Source: Sitta carolinensis
Taxonomy: Eukaryota > Chordata > Aves > Passeriformes > Sittidae
DNA length: 64,000 nucleotides
Reading direction: 5' to 3'
NCBI GenBank assembly: GCA_032173965.1
Contig: CM063283.1
Location: forward strand, 86,944,243-87,008,242
Shown here: piece by piece, positions 53,953-63,249 of the stretch
How positions within the stretch are numbered: the stretch's first letter is position 1
Layout of the letters: each line of letters opens with the position of its first letter
Translations under genes and position numbers: made by a program
Notes under the pieces: generated by a model
Seen by the model: only the letters and a program-made list of their open reading frames with translations
The model's database searches: none
Told to the model about the DNA's origin: nothing

Positions 53953-53961
53953 CTTTTATAA
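53953..53961 (-). promoter_or_regulatory. TATA box of the nested LTR
   Basis: The minus strand reads TTATAAAAG. It lies about 110 bases upstream of the LTR's AATAAA. No evidence of activity is available from sequence. Confidence 0.5.
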
Positions 53962-54226
53962 GTTTTGATCCATTATCATATTGGAGTTAATTGTCCAATT
54001 ATAGATTTAAGTTATGAGGCTCCATCTTCGTTCTTTTTTTCTTTTCACTTTATCATTGTTTTTGTTCTTGGGCATGAAAGTTGTATCGGCTGTCCTTGGT
54101 ACCAAGCTAGAAAAGGAATTGTTTTGTCTACCTACCGTGTGAAGAGAGCTCACCAGCACTAGAACTACACACTAAAACAGCACAGAGTCTGAAAAATATA
54201 AAAGCTAAAATGTAAGGCATCAATAC

Positions 54227-54280
54227 ATCGTCACCTAAGATCCTGCCAGCTGTTTTGTTTCAGGTAAAACTCTAGACAGC
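54227..54280 (+). repeat. copy 1 (right half) of the diverged direct repeat
   Basis: ATCGTCACCTAAGATCCTGCC and the following TGTTTTGTTTCAGG match 55079-55112. Joined to the segment left of the LTR it is colinear with the uninterrupted copy, which shows that the LTR came later. Confidence 0.7.
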
Positions 54281-55020
54281 ATTTGAAAATTCAGAGTGTA
54301 AAGGAAAAGAAAAAGTCACATTTTCACACTACTGGACTTTGAATAGGCAACTGCATCTTGTTAAAGTAGCCTAAAGTAAGGTTAAAGCCTTACCATATTC
54401 CTCCACTAGCAGCTATCTGTGCAGAGGAAGTACAGTTGTAGTTACGGTATCTGCTTTGATGGAGACAAGTCAGAGCTCCCAGAGGCTAAGGAACCTGAAG
54501 CAACTTGAAGCAACTTTGCTGCACTTTGAAGCAACCTTCTGCAAAGTGCAGCAATGCTGCAGAATTTTGATCCAGAATTTCAACTGCTGGGTGCCTCCAA
54601 AGAAGCATTGAAAAAGACTGAGGTAGGTAAAGGCAGCCCACAACTGCTCTGATCTAAGGAAAAAATGTCATTGAAGCCTCTTCCATTCAAGACCCCAATT
54701 TGAATAGACCATGCTAGTTTTGTGATTCCTACTTACTTTTCTGATGATGGGTTACTTCTCCTTCTGCACTGCCTCATGCAGATCATTGCCTGACAGGTCA
54801 TTTTGCCATTTTACAATGGCAGAGAATGGGTTGCACAGAATGTGCATAGGAGACACTGAAGGCCTCTGCAGAAACAGGAGACTCTGATAGGTGGGGGGTG
54901 GGGTAATTATTAGCTGGAGGTAATTAATACCTAGCTAGTTCTTGTATGTTAAATTGTGAGCATGGCATGTGTATAGACTTAAGGTTATTTTTCAGGACTT
55001 CTTACACAGAAGCAAAAGAT
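54281..55020. other. spacer sequence inside the inverted duplication
   Basis: No gene is recognised. It contains a tandem AAGCAACTTG motif near 54498-54516, a 13-bp hairpin (54516-54554) and a G-rich run, GGTGGGGGGTGGGG, near 54890-54903. Confidence 0.5.
54516..54554. repeat. 13-bp perfect hairpin
   Basis: TTGCTGCACTTTG at 54516-54528 pairs exactly with CAAAGTGCAGCAA at 54542-54554 around a 13-base loop. The stem is too short for a typical pre-miRNA but lies within the larger inverted structure. Confidence 0.75.
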
Positions 55021-55128
55021 TTCCCACTCTTTACAGATTTACTCAGCTTCAGGGGTGTCTTGTGTCAGCTCTCATACACAGTCACCTAAGATCCTACCAA
55101 TCCTTTTGTTTCCCTTGAAAACACTCAA
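55021..55128 (+). repeat. copy 2 of the diverged direct repeat (empty site)
   Basis: This copy runs uninterrupted from CCCACTCTTTACAG through CTCATACACAGTCACC to TTTCCCTTGAAAACACTC. It lacks the 449 bases (LTR plus duplicated ATAC) present in copy 1. At roughly 80% identity the duplication is older than the 260-bp inverted arms. Confidence 0.7.
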
Positions 55129-55480
55129 GCAGCAACAGGGGACCTGGAAATTGTAACATCCTTGTGAACTGCCATGAGTAGAGAAAGAGCCTGATTCCCT
55201 TCTTCTTTACGGGGATGTAAATTGGGAGTTTTGTCATTCAACGGCATCTTGGATGAAACTGCCTCATCAGCCTCATAAATTCAAGGAGAGAATTGGGTGC
55301 AAGAGGATAAACAGCAGGAAACAGTGGACGGAAGAGGGGAATCCCATCTTCCCATCTTTCTTTTCCTTTCTGCAGCTAAAGCTGATGTAGAATCTGCATT
55401 TTCTAAAAGGGAATTATCCACGAAATTTGATCTCAGGGTTCATTTTGAAAACTAAAACCTAGAGTGAAGTTTATGCATGT
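55129..55480. other. spacer sequence, nothing recognised
   Basis: Unique sequence between the direct repeat and the right inverted arm. It includes a pyrimidine-rich ATCTTTCTTTTCCTTTCTGCAG stretch (about 55354-55375) that looks like a splice acceptor, but no exon could be justified after it. Confidence 0.5.
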
Positions 55481-55736
55481 AACCTTTAGAGTAAAAAAAA
55501 TATCTCTCTCCTTTGAAGATGCTATTGTTTTGAAAGACCTCAAAGTGTGCAAAGTACATTACAGATATATTAGACCACTGTGACTCCTCACATCTAAAAT
55601 AATATTTATGGCTTTGGAGTTTGTTTTACTTTGTTTTGTTCGTTTTATCTACCAATCTATGTAGGACACAAGAGGTCTCTATAGCAGCATGATGTAATGA
55701 TACCTTGATCTTCTTGAATTAAATATTTGCTTTCAG
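55481..55736 (-). repeat. right arm of the 260-bp inverted duplication
   Basis: This is the reverse complement of 53440-53699 at about 97% identity. The two arms face each other across 1,781 bases, or about 1,330 bases before the nested LTR inserted. Transcription across the region would give RNA able to fold into a stem of about 255 bp. Confidence 0.92.
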
Positions 55737-56254
55737 GCTTTACTGTCAGTTGTCCATTATGGGGGGAATCTGAAGCCCAATTCTGTGTGTGATGAGAAAG
55801 CTGAGTAATTTTAGTTGCACAATATAGGTAGTTCCTATTCCTCCTCTAATGTTTCAGTTGTAAGTCATTGTCAATTCTGTTAGTGTACCTCAATTAATAG
55901 AAACGCTTTAAAAATACCTAAATTTGTCATATTTTGCTTTAGTTTGGAGTCTGTATTTTCTGGGACATTTTTACTTCCTGGGGGGAAAAAAAACATTAAA
56001 AGAGGTAGAAACCTTGATTATTCAGAATTTTGTACTGAGGCATCATGGTTGAGATTTCTGAAGAAAGCAACATTTGGTTGTATTGGAAATTACTGTAGCT
56101 CTTGCAAACAGGTGACAAAAGTGCCTATCTCAGTGGTTAGCAGCTTGTTCATGTGAGTAATTACTTCTTACAATGCACTAACCGTCTATGGCCTCACAAA
56201 GTTGGTAAGGATGTTGCATTTTATTTATATTTTTAAGAAGATATTTGAAGATGG

Positions 56255-56255
<1 letters not shown>
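55737..56255. other. non-coding sequence, nothing recognised
   Basis: AT-rich, with a 70-codon frame at 55944 that resembles nothing known. Confidence 0.55.

Positions 56256-56290
<35 letters not shown>
56256..56290. repeat. (TG)n microsatellite, about 17 repeats
   Basis: An uninterrupted TG array, likely polymorphic. Confidence 0.97.
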
Positions 56291-56294
<4 letters not shown>

Positions 56295-56639
56295 CCCGAA
56301 TCCAGATGCAGCACTGAGATTTCCTTTCCTGAAAGCTACAAAGAAATAAAGAATAAAATGGTTACTAATAGACAATAAGGACAAAAACAAGAAAGAAAGA
56401 AAAACATATTTAGAGATTGGATGCCATGAGAAACTGCTGAGCTATGTATAATAACTCCAGAATATACAAGAAAATATCAAGAAATCTTGATCTGCAGAAA
56501 TTCATTAAAAACTGAAAAGAATCAATTTAATTTATCACATTAAACAAATTAAAAAAACTCAGCAATGGCAGACCTAAAACAGACGTTTTGCTGTATAGTG
56601 GGAAAATGAAGACATTTTCAAGCAGCAAGGCTTGCAAGT

Positions 56640-57250
56640 CATCGTCTTGAAACGCTTAGATCAGGTGGCACTCTCTGTTAGAAAAGTAAGCTCTGTAATG
56701 ATATCGATTGCTTCCAAGGCCATATTAGAGATGAAGACAAGTCCCAGAGAGAGGTTGTTGTCACCTTGACCTTGGGTCAGAGCTGGACCACTGACCCCTG
56801 ACACCCAGGACTTCTGCACTGCATCGTGATATCTTTCATGCCTACAGACAAAGTCAGCAGGGGACATGTGTCGATGTGGCCCTTGCCAAATCAGAATTGA
56901 CTGGCCTGTAGGAAGCTGGAGAGCAGCGGGAAATGTGGGTTAAAGTATGTCAATAATGTTTCACAAGAACAATTTCTCCCAAGAATTGTAGCTGTTGGAA
57001 TGTTTTGACATTTATTCGGTAGAGAAATGTAGCATGTTTTGTGAAGCACTTCAAGAGAGCTGCTGCTAACTGCCGCGGTGTATTGATCTTCCTGTTAAAT
57101 TGCATGGGCACACTTGGGAGATCATTGAGATTCAGGCAACAGGACAGAAAGGATCGGCTGCACCCGATGGTCACTAATGGTAATTGGTTTCGATCCTTGC
57201 ACTTGAAGAAGCTGTGATTTACTTGGTTCACAGATGAATTGTGGACACTA
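56640..57250. promoter_or_regulatory. possible regulatory patch with nuclear-receptor half-sites
   Basis: TGACCT-T-GGGTCA at 56767-56779 is an everted pair of AGGTCA-type half-sites with one base between. TGACCC-C-TGACAC at 56792-56804 is a direct repeat with one-base spacing (DR1-like). Both fall within 38 bases. The next 400 bases are compact, less AT-rich and contain scattered CpG (for example near 57074 and 57155-57170), unlike the surrounding desert. RXR/HNF4/COUP-type factors bind such sites in general. Occupancy or conservation here is not known. Confidence 0.25.
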
Positions 57251-60200
57251 AATATTTTGAAAAGAAAATATACTGTTATTTCTTTTTCTCATGTCGTTTA
57301 CAAATTATTGCCTCCACTTCGAATATTTCATATAAAGTATAGAAATCCACATGACTCTATAACCACATGCTAAAAAAAATTTCAAGGAATTCCCTCTTAT
57401 CTGTAAAGCTTGTATTAGTGCAAAGCAAATGAATGTTCTGTTCCTAATATAAATGAGTTAATTAAATAATTATAGAAAAATATAGCAGAATCTTAAAAAT
57501 CCATCAACACTCTTAAGCCTCCCTATCATCACAATACATCTTTTTTTACACTATACACCATCTTCTCTCTAACCCATTTGGTGGTGTATCATCACAGTCT
57601 TAACATAATGAATGTTAAAAAGAAGTGTATTGAAGGCAACTACAAAAGTAGAACAATGTAGGCAGGTATGGATAACAATGTAATATTGAAGTAAATTATA
57701 TTGGAATGAAGAATCTGATATGAAAATTGGATAGTAATGTTAATAGCAGAGTAAATTATTGCTACGATACAGGAGCTGATATAAAAATTGGAGTATACTT
57801 CCAAAAATGAGTGTGATGATAATGCTGCCAAAATTCATGCCACACATAATTTTCAAAGCAGATTTTAAAGGGCTTCTGTAGCTTTCTGCTTTATACAATA
57901 TACTTTGCTAAGTATATGTACATAATTACATGAAAGCAAAAATATTCAGTAAATGATGGCTGCTTTAATACAAAGAAATTCATATATACTAAGATTCTGG
58001 GAAGGAACAAGTTCTGTAATTCCTTTAATCTGTTTCAAGTACACATGTCCTTTATGATACATTCCTACGGGTTTTTAAAGGACAAAAGGGTTTTCAGTTT
58101 TTGTTATGTGTTTTTTTTTCCTCTCCAATGGAGAGGTCAGCAGTTTCTACAAACAGCTGAGTTTCATGCATAAACTTGCATAAAATATCCATAAAATCTA
58201 TATAGCACTTTGACAAATAGAAAATAGCACAATATAAAGTAACAACATATATTGTTTCTTTGTTAACTGAGATCAAAAATTATGCTTATCTGGAGACTTT
58301 TGGTTCAAATGACTGTAAATAGATTGCAAATTCAATTACAGCTAAATCGTGCATTGTAGAATTTGTATCATCCAGAGCTAAAATAGATAAAATAGAGAAA
58401 AATGAATGTCTGAATGCTACTGAAAGTTCAGTATAACAGCAATATGGCATTTTCAGTCTCAAATTTCTGAAATATTTACAAACCTTAGATAATGACAACC
58501 TCAGGAGAAAATCAAGAAAACAGACGGTATACAGGAGATAGCCTGAGGCAACCAGTGATGAGGTCAGATCTATACAGTATGTGTGCTTTACATGAAAAAC
58601 GCTCTACTAAAATGTCTTTGCGCACTGTGTAGAGCTTTGGGATGTAGCAGGTATTCACTAGGGAAGGTAAGGATTATTTACTAGGATCAGTAACATGGAA
58701 TTCAATATTAAAACCGACAAAGGTTATCATCTATTACACATTAAATTCACTACAGTTGTTTGACAACTCTCATAGCAACAGATTCCACCCTTAACAATTC
58801 AAAGCAATCTTTCAGATTAAAGTTCATGTGATCACTTTAAAGAACTATTCATTGTTAATCAAGCAATATTGCTTCAGGCATCGTGTTTGTTTTTCACTTC
58901 AGGCTATTTGGTTGATTGCAGAAAATGCTGAGTTTCTCTGTGTGTATGTGCAGAGCTGTGTGTCTGCTAGGTGGAAGTGACAGGTGAGGCAGTGGGGAGG
59001 GGGAAATAGGGGAACTGATTGAATAGACTGCAAAAGTGATAAAGTCCCAGTGGCTGAGTGTTTTGTGGGTAGGCTGAGAAGTATATTCTGCCTTAATAAT
59101 TGCACTATTTAATTTTGCAGGACATTAACTAATGATGGCAACTTTGAAATATAAAATATTCCTTTTAAACACCTAATTCTACATGTATAAATAATATATC
59201 CACATTCATATATGCTTCTAACATTGCCCAGATTATCTTGATCATGTAGTACTTTACACATTTTGTAGTCAGAGGTATTACTCAAAGAAAGGTACTTCTC
59301 AGAGGGATTAAGAAAATTCATCTCCAACATTTAATGACATAGAAAGCCTCCTTTTTTCTCCCCACTTGTGAAGCATCTGCTCCAGGCATGTCTTACTCCT
59401 GTTCTAACCATACTCCAAAGGTTTAGCAGATGCAATATCCACAACAATGACATTGTAGGGAGGAAAGACTAAAGATGCTGGGACTGTTACCTGCTCAGAC
59501 ATCGCTGTTGAAGACCCTAGAATGTTTACTCAAGTGACCTAACACCTGTGGCAGTGTTCAGCATCCTTAAAATATTTGTCCTTTTGAGGAAATCTGACAT
59601 TCTGCAATGCTGCTTTAACATCTAACCAGGTGCTGAGTTCAAGCTCAAGTGGGAGACTGCTAGCTATCAGTCAGTGCAACCAGCCCATCATAGGTTCATG
59701 CATAGGAGCAACCACTGCCCTCAGCACTGAAAGCAATTCAAATGCTAAAATGGATCCTCTATCGATGTCCATGAAGAGTCCTGCTTGCAGGCCACAGCAC
59801 GACCCTTAAAAAGGAATGAAAGAATAATTAGTTCTACTGCAGCCTTGTAAACACTGGAAGTGGATATTCCATCAAGATACCTTCAAGGAACAAGGTTGAA
59901 ACCATACAGGGGTATCTGAAGTAATTCATACTTCCTGATTTAAGAAATTCTCTATTCAAAAACCATCTTTAATAATAATATTTTTTTTTAACTAGAAAAT
60001 GACTGTTTGTTTGAAATTAAGCTGTGTGTAGGAAAAAAGTGCTTTGGAATAGCCTTCTGATTCAAAAGTCTTATTGACAAAGACTTTTTGTGTGGTCAAA
60101 TATGCCATTTTGACACTTTTAATAAAAAGTTCTAAGTTTGGCTCCAGTTCAAAATAATCCTCCATTATGTGCTGAATAAGAACTGTTTATAAAGAACTAA

Positions 60201-62085
60201 ACCATAAAAAATGCTTCAAAATTACTGGAATAACGTGGTATTTTATCCAATCACCCTTTTTCCTGCAGTTCTTCAGTTTGCCTAAGTTCCTCAATCCTGA
60301 GAGAAACGAGAAATTGGAAATTTGTATTGTTGGGATACTATGTGTCCTACTCAACTCTCCTTACCATGATGGTTACCAGTAAAAAAGATTTCATCAGGAA
60401 AGCTCTCAGATTTTATATCTTGGAAGGTTACTAATAAAATCAACTTTTTCTTCTGTCCTTCTCAACAGGTAGATTCAGAGATCTGAGAAAGCACGATCTT
60501 ATTTCAGATTTAAGTCTGACATCAAAAATAAACACCAAACAATACTTTTCAAATCTGTGCAATCTGCTTAAAGTGTGCAAAATATGTATCTGCCTCATAA
60601 CCTTCCAGAGTGTTTACTCCTAGTTAAAGATATTCCTACAGTGAGAATTCTTAAAGCACAAGAAAATTAAATAATAAAAATTCATTACTACTAAAGCATA
60701 ATGATGTGTACTTATTTTACTCTTTCTTCCTCTGGACCAGACAAAATAAACAAGGAAGCTGCTGACCTTGCCCTCCAGAAGTGTATTCTAATTGTCAAAA
60801 GCATTCTAGAAGAATTAAAGATCCTTTTTTTTTTTTTTTTTTTTTTATTTTTTTTTATTTTATTAAGATGGTGTTTTATTTTAATGATGCTTTGAAATTC
60901 TTTTTTATCCAAAAAGAAATCCTGTTAACTGTGGAAGAAAATTCAAATCCTGATGATAATATCCTTGACAAGTCTGTGCTTCTCTGGAGTAAATGAGATT
61001 TTACTATGTTTTCTTTCATTTTCTCTTTTCATATTTGAGAAGAATGAAAAATAGTTTCTAATGAATCACTGATCCTTCTTTTTTCCCCCTGTTGTATTAT
61101 TACCCTCACTAAGAAAAATTCGCATAAAATATATATCTTCTTTTTCTTATCTTCCTGAGAAATAAAAAAACATTTTACAAAGATTTCTATAGTCATCTTT
61201 TCAGTCTGAATTACTTCCTGTTTTCAAAATGCAGTTTAATTCATGGTGTTTGGATTTTATTCTTTAAGCTCCTTTAAAGTGTACGTATTTATTTCATATA
61301 TGCATATGTGTTCTAGCACAAGCTACATCTAAAATAAATAAATAAATGCATTTCAGTAAAGCTAAAAGTAGAAAGGTGCTTTTATATCAAAGAGCTCAGC
61401 ATGGAGTGGCAACAATGCAGTAAATATTGCAGAAGGATAGCAACAAAGGAGAAACTCATGGCTTTAGTTAACAAAAGCATGCAATTGTACACGCGCAAGT
61501 GCATAAGGCAAGTATCATAAATACCTTTCACGTTCTTTTGGGAAATGCTGGTCATTTAATAGCTCAACTGGACGCAATGCTCACACCCTCAGGAACCCCA
61601 AGTGAAAGCTTCCAAATAAGTGAGCAGTATTCAGTCTGCTAGAGGAGTGAGGCTTTTCTGGTCAATGTTTTTGGATTTTGCTGAAGAAAATGTTGCCAGT
61701 CAAGAAGTAATGAGATGTATCTGTAACTAGAAATCTCAGATTCACAAACTGAGGCTGTTTAAAGCTTAGAGGAATAAAAATAAAGACAAAGCAGGTAACT
61801 TTAAGTGCAAGGAATTTGTAATTTTTTTTTCTTTGAAGAGAGTGCAGAGGAAGTCTCACTAAGAGTTTATTAGAAATATCACCCTTACAGGTTGTCTTCA
61901 TGGATAATTTGTCTACAATACTACAGAAGGGAAAGAGTCAAAAAAATAAGTGTAAGAAGGATCTTCTAATACTTCCAACCTAGCTGCAAGCACGGGGAGT
62001 ACTTGCTATTTTCTTAACTACTAGCATGGATAAGATACTGTTGTTTTACAGACAATGACGAAGGATGTTCTCTTGTGACCATTGT
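57251..62085. other. 4.8 kb of non-coding AT-rich sequence, no gene recognised
   Basis: Short frames only. A T-rich tract with A interruptions lies at 60825-60864. AAATAAATAAAT low complexity occurs near 61332-61346. No transposon family was recognised before the LTR at 62.09 kb. Confidence 0.5.
60825..60864. repeat. interrupted poly(T) tract
   Basis: Twenty-two T, then A, then further T runs. Low complexity; it gives rise to spurious phenylalanine-rich frames on the plus strand and lysine-rich frames on the minus strand. Confidence 0.85.
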
Positions 62086-62091
62086 CAGGCT
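62086..62091 (+). other. left target-site duplication (CAGGCT)
   Basis: The six bases directly before TGTGGT are CAGGCT and recur at 62711-62716 directly after the LTR end. Six bases is the class II (ERVK/alpha-beta retrovirus) duplication length. Confidence 0.65.
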
Positions 62092-62710
62092 TGTGGTAAC
62101 AACAAAGACACTACTTGTAGTGTGTTTATTTTGATTCCTTGTTCCTTGTATTATTTCGTTACTGACAGTTTCATTGTTATTTGGTATGTTCCTATGTACC
62201 CCTATATTCTTCTCCAGTTGGTTTGTCCCTGTGTTGTATCCATCCCCCAAGTTTGCCTTCTGTGGTATTCCCTGTCCTTTATTCCTGCTCCTCTTCCTGT
62301 CTGTCACTGTATCCCTGCCCCTGGTTCCAGTACCTTCCCTGTCAATCCTTCCTTGGGCCAATCCCTGATGGTTCCTCCCCTTTGGAAATCCCCTATTCCT
62401 CGACACTCCATTGGCCCATGTGACCCATGTCCCTCCTTTTTGCTCCCTCAATGGTCGAATGAACTGTCAACCCTGCCTTGTGCTCCTCCCCTCTCCCTAC
62501 CTCTTTGCTTCTTGATTTGTATCTGTCCCTGAGACCACCCTGTATAAAATCCCTTGCACACACCCATCAAACTGTCTTTTGTCCATGGACTTTTCAAGGA
62601 GTAAACTGTTTTGGCACTCATACAAGAGCCCTCTCCCTCATCCTTGTCTCTGTCCTCGGCACGTAGGCGCATTGGTGTGCTATAGAGTGCAGACCTGCAC
62701 TGCCACCACT
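62092..62710 (+). mobile_element. solo LTR, class II-like, 619 bp
   Basis: The block begins TGTGGTAACAAC and ends GCCACCACT, with inverted termini TGTGGT/ACCACT. The expected final A of the CA end reads T, a probable mutation. It is bounded by a perfect 6-bp duplication. The U3 is pyrimidine-rich with many TCCCTG-like words. A TATA box TATAAAA lies at 62543-62549, and AGTAAA at 62600-62605 is the likely poly(A) signal. The 155-codon plus frame and 145-codon minus frame over the U3 are artefacts of its composition. Because the duplication closes on this LTR alone, it is a solo LTR and not the 5' LTR of the pol remnant further right. Confidence 0.75.
62543..62549 (+). promoter_or_regulatory. 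LTR TATA box (TATAAAA)
   Basis: A canonical TATA sequence in CCTGTATAAAATCCC, some 57 bases upstream of the AGTAAA signal, as in a compact R region. It sets the LTR's direction as plus. Confidence 0.6.
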
Positions 62711-62716
62711 CAGGCT
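62711..62716 (+). other. right target-site duplication (CAGGCT)
   Basis: An exact copy of 62086-62091 that closes the solo LTR. Confidence 0.65.
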
Positions 62717-63249
62717 GTTTGTAGTCAGAGGGTGGCCACACTAGGCTCAGTGCTGGGGGAGCCAGCCAGCAGACTCCAGCACTGCGTCAGCCAATCTCAT
62801 CATGTTGTCACACAAAGTTCCTAAAGGTGAGCATTACAACTCCCAAGAGGAGCGTGCAGGGTGTGTGAGCTCCTGCTCATTCTCCAGCAGAGCAAGGTAC
62901 CATGACACAGCATAAAGTATATTGTATCCTGTGGAAAAAAAAAAAAAGAAGTGTATCATTTTCTCTAGGCTCCTAGCTTCAAAATATCAACTTGAGATGA
63001 GAGAGTGCCCTGCATGCTCTGTATGTTTCCTCTAATTACTCCTTGCAAGATCTGGACAGATAGATGGCTCACAACCAAACATGGAATTAAAGTGTGTCTT
63101 CCCAACAGAATGACTTACAAAGATTATTCGAAATTGGTGTGTCCAAAACACTCCCTTGCAAGGGAAAAGAGATTTGCAGAGCAAAGGAGAAGGGGAAACT
63201 CATACAACCTTTTTTCCCTGACTCCCATCATTATTGATGTCATGTGGAG
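62717..63249. other. sequence between the solo LTR and the pol remnant
   Basis: It holds a 15-base A run near 62935-62948 and no recognisable primer-binding site, gag or retroviral leader. The plus-strand open frame that starts at 63005 does not look retroviral until about residue 85. Confidence 0.5.

Larger units (their letters stand above)
53778..54222 (-). mobile_element. nested antisense solo LTR, 445 bp, with 4-bp target-site duplication
   Basis: The block starts TGATTCCTTCTGG and ends AAGGCATCA. It is flanked by ATAC at 53774-53777 and 54223-54226. It interrupts a sequence that is uninterrupted in the direct repeat at 55021-55128, where CTCATAC runs straight into ACAGTCACCTAAG. On the minus strand there is a TATA box TTATAAAAG (plus 53953-53961) and an AATAAA (plus TTTATT at 53840-53845) about 110 bases downstream, the normal U3-R-U5 order. 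The text resembles a passerine ERV LTR I have seen antisense in other loci. A 4-bp duplication would suit class I (gammaretrovirus-like); a 5-bp reading, CATAC against AATAC, is possible with one mutation. Confidence 0.8.

Noticed and set aside
55354..55376. Splice-acceptor-like pyrimidine tract ending in CTGCAG
   Set aside because: The sequence that follows has no sustained reading frame or donor site that would define an exon.
53440..55736. A DNA transposon with 260-bp terminal inverted repeats
   Set aside because: No target-site duplication is visible outside the arms, no transposase is encoded between them, and the arm ends match no transposon family I know.
62014..62532. 145- and 155-codon frames on opposite strands
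   Set aside because: Both overlie the pyrimidine-rich U3 of the solo LTR. Open frames on both strands of a low-stop, biased sequence are expected by chance.
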